64,000 bases of DNA from Pueribacillus theae (GTDB taxonomy: Bacteria > Bacillota > Bacilli > Bacillales > UBA6769): assembly GCF_003097615.1 (NCBI RefSeq), contig NZ_QCZG01000001.1, positions 205,307-269,306 on the forward strand, given 5' to 3'. The notes under the pieces are model-generated. The model did no database searches. It saw only the letters and a program-made list of their open reading frames with translations, and was not told the DNA's origin. This document shows, in pieces, positions 56,679 through 64,000 of this stretch; position 1 is the stretch's first letter; each line of letters begins with the position of its first letter. The position numbers and the translations under genes were made by a program.

Positions 56679-57929
56679 TTGGAGGTAAACGCCGAAATTA
56701 TTTCTGTTGGTTCAGAATTGTTATTAGGGCAAATCTGTAATACGAATGCCCAATTTCTTTCAAAAGAGCTTGCGATACTGGGAATAAATGTTTATTATCA
56801 TACAGGAGTTGGCGATAACCCGGAACGATTAAAGAAAATAATTATCCAAGCCCAAGAACGTTCAGATTTGATTATACTTACCGGAGGACTGGGGCCTACA
56901 AAAGACGATCTAACAAAGGACGTACTTGCTGAATTGCTCAACACAAAACTTGTTTATAACCAGGAAGCTATGAATCGCATCGAAGCGTATTTCAAAACTG
57001 TAAACCGTGCCATGACAGAAAACAACCGCAAGCAGGCGCTTGTCATAAAAGATTCTTATGTGCTTGAAAATAAAACAGGAATGGCCCCAGGAATGGCCTA
57101 TTCGCATGAAGGCAAAATATATATTCTTCTTCCAGGCCCGCCAAAAGAACTTCAACCTATGTTTTTGGATGAGGTCCGCCCATTTTTGCACGAGCAAGGC
57201 ATCATTTCGAATTTTATTTTATCAAGAGTTCTCAGGTTTTATGGTATCGGTGAAGCGCAGCTTGAAGCAGATATCGAGGATTTAATTGTCAGCCAAACGA
57301 ACCCAAGCATTGCACCACTGGCGGGGGACGGGGAAGTAACGTTAAGGCTTACTGCCAAAAGCAAGACAGAACAAGAATCCGAAAAACTGCTTGATGAAAT
57401 GGAAAAAACCATTTTGGATCGTGTAGGAAGATATTTCTACGGTTATGATAATACATCTTTACCGATTGAAGTTTCCAAGCTTCTATCGAAGAAGAACCTC
57501 CGGATCGCCTGCGCTGAAAGTTTAACGGGCGGCTTGTTTGCCCAATTGCTAACGCAAGTTTCGGGCGCCGGCATGATTTTTAACGGCGGAATTGTCAGCT
57601 ATACAAATGAAGTGAAGAACAAAGTATTAAACGTTTCCCAAAAAATCCTTGATGAAGAAGGGGCGGTCAGTTCGGAATGCGCTAAAGCAATGGCGGAGAA
57701 TGTCAGAAAGATTCTCAATGCCGATATCGGGATAAGCTTTACCGGTGTTGCCGGACCAACAAAAAGTGAAGGAAAAGAAGTCGGTACTGTTTTTATTGGG
57801 ATTGCATTTAAAAATAAAGAGACAATCATTTATCCACTTGATTTAATTGGCAGCAGGGATGCAATTCGAAGCAGAAGCGCATATAACGGATTTTATTATT
57901 TGTTGAAGCATTTAAGGAAAGGTGAATAA
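56679..57929 (+). CDS. cinA: CinA: nicotinamide-nucleotide amidase / competence-damage protein
   Basis: The 416-residue full-length form starts at TTG 56679 behind AAGGAGG. The N-terminal MoCF-biosynthesis-like domain has ISVGSELLLGQICNTNAQFL and LTGGLGPTKDDLTKD. The C-terminal PncC amidase domain has ACAESLTGGLFAQLLT and GISFTGVAGPTKSEGKEVG. In competent Firmicutes cinA is usually directly before recA. Here a helicase gene intervenes, starting two bases after the cinA stop. Confidence 0.96.
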   Translation: MEVNAEIISVGSELLLGQICNTNAQFLSKELAILGINVYYHTGVGDNPERLKKIIIQAQERSDLIILTGGLGPTKDDLTKDVLAELLNTKLVYNQEAMNRIEAYFKTVNRAMTENNRKQALVIKDSYVLENKTGMAPGMAYSHEGKIYILLPGPPKELQPMFLDEVRPFLHEQGIISNFILSRVLRFYGIGEAQLEADIEDLIVSQTNPSIAPLAGDGEVTLRLTAKSKTEQESEKLLDEMEKTILDRVGRYFYGYDNTSLPIEVSKLLSKKNLRIACAESLTGGLFAQLLTQVSGAGMIFNGGIVSYTNEVKNKVLNVSQKILDEEGAVSSECAKAMAENVRKILNADIGISFTGVAGPTKSEGKEVGTVFIGIAFKNKETIIYPLDLIGSRDAIRSRSAYNGFYYLLKHLRKGE

Positions 57930-57931
57930 GA

Positions 57932-59518
57932 TTGAAGACATTTCAAGAATTAGGACTATCTAGACCAATACAGCAAGCGTTGGATGAATTAGGTTTTTCA
58001 GAGCCTACTCCCATTCAGCAAAAATCAATTCCGGTATTAAAAGATGGACATGATGTGATCGGCCAAGCGCAAACTGGAACAGGAAAAACGGCTGCTTTCG
58101 GCATACCTGTAGCGGAGAACATGACACCAATAAAGCGCCCGCAATCCATTATTTTGACGCCGACCCGTGAACTTGCGATCCAAGTGGCGAATGAACTAAA
58201 AAAAATTACGAAATATAAAAATATCAAAATCGCGGCGATTTACGGCGGACAGCCGATTTTCCCCCAAATTAATGAACTGAAGCAAGGTGCACAAGTCATT
58301 GTCGGCACACCGGGAAGAATACTTGATCATTTGCAGCGTAAAACGTTAAAAACGGAAGAAATTAAAACGGTCATCCTTGATGAAGCTGATGAAATGCTTG
58401 ATATGGGCTTTATTCAAGATATAGAGGCGATTTTAAATCAAATGCCAAAAGAAAGGCAAACGATGCTTTTTTCCGCTACGTTGCAAAAGGATATTAAACA
58501 GCTTGCATATCGCTACATGCATAAGCCAGTTATCATTTCCGTTACGAAAGGAAATGAAACGGCAGCGACGATTGAACAAGTTTTTTATCGAACATTTGAG
58601 CAGCACAAGCTTGAAGCCATCTCAAGGATTATTGACAGCGAAAATATTGAGGTTGCCATTATTTTTTGCAAAACAAAAAAAGGCGTATCAACGCTTGTTG
58701 ACGCTCTTAATTCAAAAGGCTACCGGGCTGAAGGGCTTCATGGGGATTTAACCCAGCCCCAACGTTTAAATGTTATGAATGGCTTTAGAAAAAAGCGAAT
58801 TAATCTTCTTGTCGCAACTGATATTGCTGCGAGAGGCATTGACGTAGCCCATGTAACCCATGTGATTAATTACGATATCCCTGAAGATCCAGAACAATAT
58901 GTGCATCGCATCGGAAGAACAGGAAGGGCTGGAAAGAGCGGAATGGCTTTTACTTTTGTTACTCCGCAAGATGGCAAGTTTTTGCATGCGATTGAAGAAA
59001 AAATAAACAGCAAGATTCCTGAAGCAAAACTTCCAGACGGCAATGAGTTAATCATGCGCAAATTTAACCGGCTGAAAGAGGAGATTGCCAACTCTGGCAA
59101 TTCCAATCAAGAAGTTTTTCAATCGCTTTCCGAGCAACTATTGACAAGCTATTCTCCCAAGGAAGCCATTTCTTCATTATTGGCTATGTTGCTTTCTGTG
59201 AATACTTTGCAGATTCCGGAAGAATACCAATTCGGTGAAACCGGAGGAGAAAAAGGCATGGTGCGTTTTTTCTTAAATGTTGGAAGAAACGTCGATCTCC
59301 ATCCAAAGAAGCTAGTTGATGAAATTTCAACCCTTGCCAGCATCTCAAAAAGAGATATTGGCCGCATCGATATTTTTGAGCGTTTTTCTTTTTTTGAAAT
59401 CTCTCTTAGTGTTGCGCCGTACGTTTATGAATGTCTCAAGCAAGAGGGCTTGAATGGATCGCGCATCCATTTGGAACCGGCGAAGCCGCCTCAACGTTCA
59501 CTTCAAACCGCACGTTAA
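57932..59518 (+). CDS. DEAD-box RNA helicase with DbpA-type RNA-binding domain
   Basis: The 528-residue protein starts at TTG 57932, two bases after cinA, with AGGTG upstream. It contains a Q motif, Walker A AQTGTGKT (46-53), PTRELAIQ, TPGR, DEAD (150-153) and SAT (181-183). Domain 2 has IIFCKTKKG, ARGID and HRIGRTGRAGKSG. Residues about 445-520 form an RRM-like DbpA/CsdA domain (MVRFFLNVGRNVDLHPKKL onward), which targets structured RNA such as rRNA. The family is DeaD/CsdA/DbpA-like; B. subtilis DbpA (YxiN) is encoded elsewhere. The exact paralogue is uncertain, so no symbol is given. Tight spacing implies cotranscription with cinA. Confidence 0.93.
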   Translation: MKTFQELGLSRPIQQALDELGFSEPTPIQQKSIPVLKDGHDVIGQAQTGTGKTAAFGIPVAENMTPIKRPQSIILTPTRELAIQVANELKKITKYKNIKIAAIYGGQPIFPQINELKQGAQVIVGTPGRILDHLQRKTLKTEEIKTVILDEADEMLDMGFIQDIEAILNQMPKERQTMLFSATLQKDIKQLAYRYMHKPVIISVTKGNETAATIEQVFYRTFEQHKLEAISRIIDSENIEVAIIFCKTKKGVSTLVDALNSKGYRAEGLHGDLTQPQRLNVMNGFRKKRINLLVATDIAARGIDVAHVTHVINYDIPEDPEQYVHRIGRTGRAGKSGMAFTFVTPQDGKFLHAIEEKINSKIPEAKLPDGNELIMRKFNRLKEEIANSGNSNQEVFQSLSEQLLTSYSPKEAISSLLAMLLSVNTLQIPEEYQFGETGGEKGMVRFFLNVGRNVDLHPKKLVDEISTLASISKRDIGRIDIFERFSFFEISLSVAPYVYECLKQEGLNGSRIHLEPAKPPQRSLQTAR

Positions 59519-59534
59519 TTTCGTCTAAAGTAGT

Positions 59535-59548
59535 CGAATAAATGTTCG
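59535..59548 (+). promoter_or_regulatory. LexA (DinR) operator of recA
   Basis: CGAATAAATGTTCG matches the Bacillus SOS box CGAACRNRYGTTYG at every defined position except C5 (T here). It lies nine bases upstream of the recA -35 box, an appropriate place for repression. Confidence 0.78.
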
Positions 59549-59556
59549 GGAAACTA

Positions 59557-59585
59557 TTGGCAATCCTTTTTAAAAAGAGTATAAT
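59557..59585 (+). promoter_or_regulatory. Sigma-A promoter of recA
   Basis: TTGGCA (59557-59562) and a perfect TATAAT (59580-59585) are 17 bases apart. Together with the LexA box it lets recA be expressed independently of cinA and the helicase. Confidence 0.82.
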
Positions 59586-59645
59586 TAAGATAAATTGATG
59601 AATCAGCTCGGGGGTGGGCTGTTTTGTCATGAAGGAGTGAAGTGA

Positions 59646-60695
59646 ATGAGTGAACGCAAAGCTGCTTTAGATATGGCGCTAAAGCAGATTGAAAAACAAT
59701 TTGGTAAAGGCTCTATTATGAAATTAGGGGAGCAGGCTGAACAAAGAGTTTCAACGATTTCAAGCGGTTCCCTTTCATTAGATATTGCCCTTGGCGTCGG
59801 AGGCTATCCAAGAGGCAGGGTTATTGAAGTATACGGCCCTGAATCATCAGGGAAAACAACTGTTGCCCTTCATGCAATTGCAGAAGTGCAAAGCAATGGT
59901 GGACAAGCTGCGTTTATTGACGCCGAGCACGCGCTCGATCCTGTATACGCGCAAAATCTCGGTGTGAATATCGATGAATTGCTTCTTTCCCAGCCTGATA
60001 CGGGGGAACAGGCGTTGGAAATTGCTGAGGCGCTCGTTCGAAGCGGCGCCATTGATATTATCGTCATCGATTCGGTTGCTGCTCTTGTCCCTAAAGCAGA
60101 GATTGAAGGAGAAATGGGCGATTCCCATGTGGGCCTTCAAGCCCGGTTAATGTCGCAGGCGCTGCGTAAACTGTCCGGAGCGATTAATAAATCGAAAACA
60201 ATTGCGGTTTTCATTAACCAAATACGTGAAAAAGTAGGGGTCATGTTTGGCAATCCGGAAACAACGCCTGGAGGAAGAGCGTTAAAATTCTACTCATCTG
60301 TCCGACTCGAAGTAAGGCGAGCTGAGACGTTAAAACAAGGCAACGAAATGGTAGGAAACCGCACAAGAATTAAAGTGGTAAAAAATAAAGTAGCCCCTCC
60401 TTTCAAACAAGCTGAAGTGGATATCATGTACGGCGAAGGGATTTCGAAAGAAGGAGAAATCATCGACATTGGCTCTGAGCTGGACATCGTACAAAAAAGC
60501 GGTGCCTGGTATTCTTATGGAGGCGAAAGGCTTGGACAAGGCAGGGAGAATGCCAAACTATTTTTGAAAGAAAATCCTTCAATCAAAAATGACATTGAAT
60601 CCCGTATCCGTGAACATTATGCTTTAGACACGACAGAGAGCCCGACAGATGCTTCCGAAGAACAGGAAATACAAGAATCATTGCTAACAGAGTAA
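59646..60695 (+). CDS. recA: Recombinase RecA
   Basis: The 349-residue protein has Walker [14 protein letters not shown] (from about residue 65), the MAW and Walker B region [20 protein letters not shown], loop L2 ([20 protein letters not shown]) and the C-terminal DNA-guiding domain with an acidic tail. All signature residues are present. ATG 59646 follows AAGGAGTGAAGTGA. It is followed by a terminator. Confidence 0.99.
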   Translation: MSERKAALDMALKQIEKQFGKGSIMKLGEQAEQRVSTISSGSLSLDIALGVGGYPRGRVIEVYGPESSGKTTVALHAIAEVQSNGGQAAFIDAEHALDPVYAQNLGVNIDELLLSQPDTGEQALEIAEALVRSGAIDIIVIDSVAALVPKAEIEGEMGDSHVGLQARLMSQALRKLSGAINKSKTIAVFINQIREKVGVMFGNPETTPGGRALKFYSSVRLEVRRAETLKQGNEMVGNRTRIKVVKNKVAPPFKQAEVDIMYGEGISKEGEIIDIGSELDIVQKSGAWYSYGGERLGQGRENAKLFLKENPSIKNDIESRIREHYALDTTESPTDASEEQEIQESLLTE

Positions 60696-60722
60696 ACAGG
60701 CGCCTTGCAGCGCCTGTTTTTC
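60695..60722 (+). terminator. Intrinsic terminator after recA
   Basis: CAGGCGC (60697-60703) and GCGCCTG (60710-60716), extended by AA/TT, form a GC-rich stem ending in five T residues. Confidence 0.88.
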
Positions 60723-60746
60723 TGTGAAAACAACGCAGCCTAAATT

Positions 60747-60769
60747 TAGCCTCTGATCTCTAACTTCCG
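60747..60769 (+). repeat. TCTGAC-like heptamer array after recA
   Basis: Units TAGCCTC, TGATCTC, TAACTTC and CG follow a 7-base period. The array lies between the recA terminator and the rny leader. The rest of 60723-61009 holds repeat copy E and A/T-rich sequence without a clear promoter. Confidence 0.5.
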
Positions 60770-60895
60770 TTTCGTTATCTTGACAAGCTATTTTTACATC
60801 TATAAAATAAAATTATGTATATTTGCTTGATTTCTAACGAAATTCAAACATATACGATTCATTGTGCTGTGCGACATTTTTAAATTATGAAATAA

Positions 60896-60980
60896 TTGCA
60901 GGTTCAAAAGGAACGGCGCTGTCAAACTAATTTGCTATGAACATTGCATGAATGCTGAACTTTTTGAACGACCTTTAACC
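60896..60980 (+). repeat. Degenerate GTTCAAAAAG element (copy E) before rny
   Basis: GGTTCAAAAGG (from 60901) and CTTTTTGAACGACC (60960-60973) are imperfect inverted ends enclosing about 50 bases without coding potential. It lies 30 bases before the rny start. Confidence 0.5.
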
Positions 60981-61009
60981 AACAAGTAGATAGCAAGGGA
61001 GGTGAACGT

Positions 61010-62572
61010 ATGGATTTAATCGTTCTCATCTCCACTATGCTTATCTCTGCATGTGTCGGAGCAGTTGTTGGATATCTTGGACGCAAATCGATTGCTGAAG
61101 CGAAAATTTCCAGTGCAGAGCATGCAGCACAGCAAATTATTGAAGATGGAAAGCGTGAAGCAGAAGCTTCTAAAAAAGAAGCGCTACTCGAAGCGAAGGA
61201 TGAAACCCATAAACTTCGTATGGATGCTGAACGCGAAATTCGCGAACGCAGAAATGAACTACAAAAGCAAGAGAATCGTTTGGTTCAGAAAGAAGAGATT
61301 CTGGACAGGAAGGGTGAATCTTTAGATAAAAAAGAGGAATCTTTGGATAAACGCGAGGAATCTCTCACCAAAAAACAACGACAAATTGAAGAGATTGAAA
61401 GCAAAGTGGAGGAATTGCTGCAACAGCAACAAGCCGAACTTGAACGAATTTCTGGATTGAGCCGTGAAGATGCGAAACAATTAATTATAAGTGATATCGA
61501 AAAGGAAATGGCTCATGAAACAACTGTCATGATGAAAGAAATGGAAACTCGTGCCAAGGAAGAGGCTGAAAAGAAAGCAAAAAATATTCTCTCGCTTGCA
61601 ATTCAGCGTTGTGCGGCTGATCATGTTGCAGAAACAACAGTTTCTGTTGTGAATCTCCCAAATGATGAAATGAAAGGGCGTATTATTGGCCGGGAAGGAA
61701 GAAACATTCGAACGCTCGAGACGTTGACTGGCATTGATCTAATCATCGATGATACCCCGGAAGCAGTCATTCTTTCAGGTTTTGACCCAATTCGCCGGGA
61801 AATCGCACGGATTGCGTTGGAGAACCTCGTTCAAGATGGACGGATTCATCCAGCCCGTATCGAAGAAATGGTTGAGAAATCCAGAAGAGAAGTTGACGAA
61901 CATATAAGAGAGTATGGTGAGCAGGCAACCTTCGAAGTTGGTGTTCATGGACTGCATCCAGATTTAATTAAGATACTCGGAAGATTGAAGTATCGAACCA
62001 GTTATGGTCAAAATGTATTGAAGCACTCGATGGAAGTTGCATATTTGGCTGGATTAATGGCAGCGGAGCTTGGTGAAGATGTAAAGCTCGCCCGGAGAGC
62101 CGGCTTATTGCATGATATCGGAAAAGCAATTGACCATGAGGTTGAAGGAAGCCACGTAGAGATCGGTGTTGAACTTGCAACCAAATATAAAGAACACCCA
62201 GTAGTCATCAACAGTATTGCTTCCCATCATGGGGATACAGAGCCTACTTCTATTATCGCAACGCTGGTTGCGGCAGCTGATGCACTTTCTGCAGCTAGAC
62301 CGGGTGCACGGCGCGAAACACTGGAGACATACATCCGTCGGCTTGAAAAGCTTGAAGAGATTTCAGAGTCCTTCGAAGGAGTCGAGAAATCATTCGCTAT
62401 TCAGGCGGGTCGTGAAATTAGAATCATTGTTAGACCTGATGTTATTGATGACGTATCCTCTTATCGTTTGGCGAGAGAAATTACGAAAAAAATCGAAAAA
62501 GAACTCGACTACCCTGGTCATATTAAGGTTACAGTTATTCGAGAGACAAGGGCAGTTGAATACGCAAAATAA
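61010..62572 (+). CDS. rny: Ribonuclease Y
   Basis: The 520-residue protein has an N-terminal membrane helix ([21 protein letters not shown]), a long coiled coil to about residue 200 with near-repeats [20 protein letters not shown], a KH domain ([20 protein letters not shown]) and an HD domain with HD in [11 protein letters not shown]. It is the membrane-bound endonuclease initiating mRNA decay in Bacillus. It starts behind AAGGGAGGTGAACGT. Here it follows recA directly, while B. subtilis has pbpX between them. Confidence 0.98.
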   Translation: MDLIVLISTMLISACVGAVVGYLGRKSIAEAKISSAEHAAQQIIEDGKREAEASKKEALLEAKDETHKLRMDAEREIRERRNELQKQENRLVQKEEILDRKGESLDKKEESLDKREESLTKKQRQIEEIESKVEELLQQQQAELERISGLSREDAKQLIISDIEKEMAHETTVMMKEMETRAKEEAEKKAKNILSLAIQRCAADHVAETTVSVVNLPNDEMKGRIIGREGRNIRTLETLTGIDLIIDDTPEAVILSGFDPIRREIARIALENLVQDGRIHPARIEEMVEKSRREVDEHIREYGEQATFEVGVHGLHPDLIKILGRLKYRTSYGQNVLKHSMEVAYLAGLMAAELGEDVKLARRAGLLHDIGKAIDHEVEGSHVEIGVELATKYKEHPVVINSIASHHGDTEPTSIIATLVAAADALSAARPGARRETLETYIRRLEKLEEISESFEGVEKSFAIQAGREIRIIVRPDVIDDVSSYRLAREITKKIEKELDYPGHIKVTVIRETRAVEYAK

Positions 62573-62597
62573 AGTGGTCATTGACCACTTTATTTTG
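62566..62597 (+). terminator. Bidirectional terminator overlapping the rny stop codon
   Basis: AAAATAAAGTGGTCA (62566-62580) is perfectly complementary to TGACCACTTTATTTT (62582-62596). T-rich and A-rich arms allow function in both directions. Confidence 0.88.
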
Positions 62598-62646
62598 CTA
62601 TAAATGGTTTTTTCTACATACTATAAATTGAAAGGGAATTGCTATA

Positions 62647-63441
62647 ATGAAGTTTTTATTTATTGGTGATGTTGTCGGCTCGCCCGGAAGAAAAATGTTA
62701 AAAGAATATTTGCCAAAGCTTCAAAAAAAATACAAACCGGCGATAACAATTATTAATGGAGAAAATGCTGCAGGAGGACGGGGCATTACAGATAAAATTT
62801 ATAAAGAATTTATCCAGGCGGGTGCACATGTCGTTACGATGGGCAACCACACTTGGGATCAGAAAGAAATATTTGAGTTTATCGGGGAAGCGAAATCTTT
62901 GATCCGTCCGGCTAATTTTCCGGAAGGGACACCTGGCAATGGATCGATATTGATGAAAGTAAATCATCTTGAAATCGCAGTGATTAACTTACAAGGGAGA
63001 ACTTTTTTGCCTGCCATTGATTGCCCTTTTAGGAAAGCTGATGAACTTGTTGAAAAATACAAAAAAATAACCCCATACATTTTTGTTGATTTTCATGCTG
63101 AAGCAACAAGCGAAAAAGAGGCAATGGGCTGGTATTTGGATGGAAAGGTGACAGCTGTTGTCGGGACACATACGCACGTACAAACAGCAGATAACCGTAT
63201 CTTGCCGAATGGAACGGCATACGTCACAGATGTTGGAATGACAGGACCGTATGACGGCATTCTCGGTATGCAGCGAGAAGCGGTAATCAAACGATTTTTA
63301 ACAAGCCTTCCTGTCCGGTTTGAAGTCATGTCAGGACGGGCGCAATTAAGTGGGATATGTATTACCGTTGATAAAAAATCGGGGCTTGCGGTGAATACAG
63401 AGAGAATCCTTATCAATGAAGACAAGCCATTTTTTGACTAG
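62647..63441 (+). CDS. ymdB: Metallophosphodiesterase YmdB
   Basis: The 264-residue protein has the metallophosphoesterase motifs FIGDVVGSPGR, INGENAAGGRG, VVTMGNHTWDQKE, VVGTHTHVQTAD and YVTDVGMTGP. B. subtilis YmdB is a cyclic-nucleotide phosphodiesterase that controls biofilm versus motility gene expression. All metal ligands are visible. It starts at ATG 62647 behind AAAGGGAATT. Confidence 0.97.
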   Translation: MKFLFIGDVVGSPGRKMLKEYLPKLQKKYKPAITIINGENAAGGRGITDKIYKEFIQAGAHVVTMGNHTWDQKEIFEFIGEAKSLIRPANFPEGTPGNGSILMKVNHLEIAVINLQGRTFLPAIDCPFRKADELVEKYKKITPYIFVDFHAEATSEKEAMGWYLDGKVTAVVGTHTHVQTADNRILPNGTAYVTDVGMTGPYDGILGMQREAVIKRFLTSLPVRFEVMSGRAQLSGICITVDKKSGLAVNTERILINEDKPFFD

Positions 63442-63516
63442 AGGTGTACATCACCCTCATGAAAGACATTCGTATATACCGGATTTCATTAAAAATAAAC
63501 AAAAAGTTTTGAAAAT

Positions 63517-63545
63517 GCAGGAATACAAGTTTAGATCGTGAATAT
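63517..63545 (+). promoter_or_regulatory. Sigma-H promoter of spoVS
   Basis: GCAGGAATA (63517-63525), 11 bases, then CGTGAATAT (63537-63545) fits the sigma-H consensus RnAGGAwWW / RnnGAATww with one mismatch. spoVS is a known sigma-H gene. The remainder of the 63442-63632 gap holds only the ribosome binding site. Confidence 0.65.
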
Positions 63546-63632
63546 TATAAATCGAGGCTTCCATTTATGGGGGTTGCTATCCCCCGTTTATGGCGATCGA
63601 GAAGGTGCTAATCTTTAAGGGAGGTACTAGAG

Positions 63633-63893
63633 ATGGAAGTATTAAAAGTTTCAGCCAAATCCGTTCCCAATTCAGTAGCTGGCGCACTAGCGAATGTATT
63701 AAGAGAAAGAGGCAACGCTGAGATTCAGGCAATTGGCGCAGGTGCAATCAACCAAGCGATTAAAGCCATCGCAATCGCGAGAGGATTTGTAGCACCAAGT
63801 GGAGTAGACCTCATTTGTATTCCCGCGTTCACTGACATTTTAATTGATGGAGAAGAGAGGACAGCCATTAAACTTATCGTTGAACCGAGATAA
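63633..63893 (+). CDS. spoVS: Stage V sporulation protein S
   Basis: The 86-residue Alba-like protein contains LKVSAKSVPNSVAGALANVL and ERGNAEIQAIGAGAINQAIK, almost invariant across spore-formers. It affects septation and later coat assembly, probably as a nucleic-acid binder. It starts behind AAGGGAGG and ends before a strong terminator. Confidence 0.98.
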   Translation: MEVLKVSAKSVPNSVAGALANVLRERGNAEIQAIGAGAINQAIKAIAIARGFVAPSGVDLICIPAFTDILIDGEERTAIKLIVEPR

Positions 63894-63899
63894 ACATTT

Positions 63900-63933
63900 A
63901 TCTTACCTATGCATGTAATAGGTAAGATTTTTC
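63900..63933 (+). terminator. Intrinsic terminator after spoVS
   Basis: ATCTTACCTAT (63900-63910) and ATAGGTAAGAT (63918-63928) form a perfect 11-bp stem running into TTTTTC. Confidence 0.9.
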
Positions 63934-63946
63934 TTTGTGAAAAGAA

Positions 63947-63969
63947 AACCATACGCTAGGCGTATGGTT
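63947..63969 (-). terminator. Minus-strand terminator for a gene beyond the right edge
   Basis: AACCATACGC (63947-63956) and GCGTATGGTT (63960-63969) are perfectly complementary with loop TAG. A T tract follows only on the minus strand (TTTTCTTTTC), so it would stop leftward transcription from the right. Confidence 0.65.
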
Positions 63970-64000
63970 CCGGAAAGCTTTCAGCGATGTATCAAAAAAA

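Noticed and set aside
60862..60891. TTGTGC / TATGAA pair as the rny promoter
   Set aside because: The match is weak (18-base spacing, several mismatches), and rny may instead be served from elsewhere in the 60723-61009 gap.
18309..60980. CRISPR array from the repeated sequences
   Set aside because: The repeats are dispersed, unequal in length and not separated by uniform spacers; no cas genes are present.
63459..63512. 17-codon frame (MKDIRIYRISLKINKKF) between ymdB and spoVS
   Set aside because: It has only a weak GAGGTG upstream, no protein-like pattern, and runs up to the spoVS promoter.

Overview
The window is about 64 kb of chromosome from a motile, endospore-forming member of the Bacillaceae (low-GC Firmicutes). 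All recognisable genes are on the + strand and follow almost exactly the Bacillus subtilis order from fliY to spoVS. Flagellar and chemotaxis genes, dipicolinate synthase (dpaA/dpaB), spoVS, a SpoIIIE-type translocase, PolC and paired ribonucleases J2 and Y all point the same way. I do not assign a species.

Layout: (1) 1-13973, the distal part of the fla/che operon: fliY (cut by the window edge), cheY, fliO, fliP, fliQ, fliR, flhB, flhA, flhF, flhG, cheB, cheA, cheW, cheC, cheD, sigD and a swrB-like gene. (2) 14004-19249, translation, nucleotide and lipid genes: rpsB, tsf, pyrH, frr, uppS, cdsA. (3) 19278-27965: dxr, rseP, proS, polC. (4) 27991-37844, the rimP-nusA-rnpM-ylxQ-infB-ylxP-rbfA-truB-ribF-rpsO-pnp block. 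(5) 37984-45762: ylxY, mlpA, ymxH, then dipicolinate and diaminopimelate synthesis (dpaA, dpaB, asd, dapG, dapA), which supplies cell wall and spore core from one pathway. (6) 45912-54883: rnjB, a 35-residue membrane peptide, tepA, ylzJ, spoIIIE/ftsK, ymfF, ymfH, ymfI. (7) 55093-63893: rodZ, pgsA, cinA, a DEAD-box RNA helicase, recA with a LexA box, rny, ymdB, spoVS.

Most coding content is ordinary housekeeping, and I found no transposase, prophage, CRISPR array, rRNA or tRNA. The unusual content is between the genes or in small departures from the B. subtilis plan. These are: a family of structured repeats bounded by inverted GTTCAAAAAG ends (two long copies, at 18309-18448 and 48879-49056, with a compensatory base-pair change); a second family of degenerate 7-bp TCTGAC-like arrays at six intergenic sites, two of them joined to the same hairpin; a CheB without its receiver domain; a DbpA-type RNA helicase gene between cinA and recA; a Shine-Dalgarno-covering hairpin before ylxY; and candidate cis-regulatory leaders before rpsB, rimP-nusA and rpsO. 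Compared with B. subtilis gene order, ymfC/D/E, ymfJ/K/L and pbpX are absent from their expected places. Promoters, leaders and terminators below were read by eye and not scored by software.
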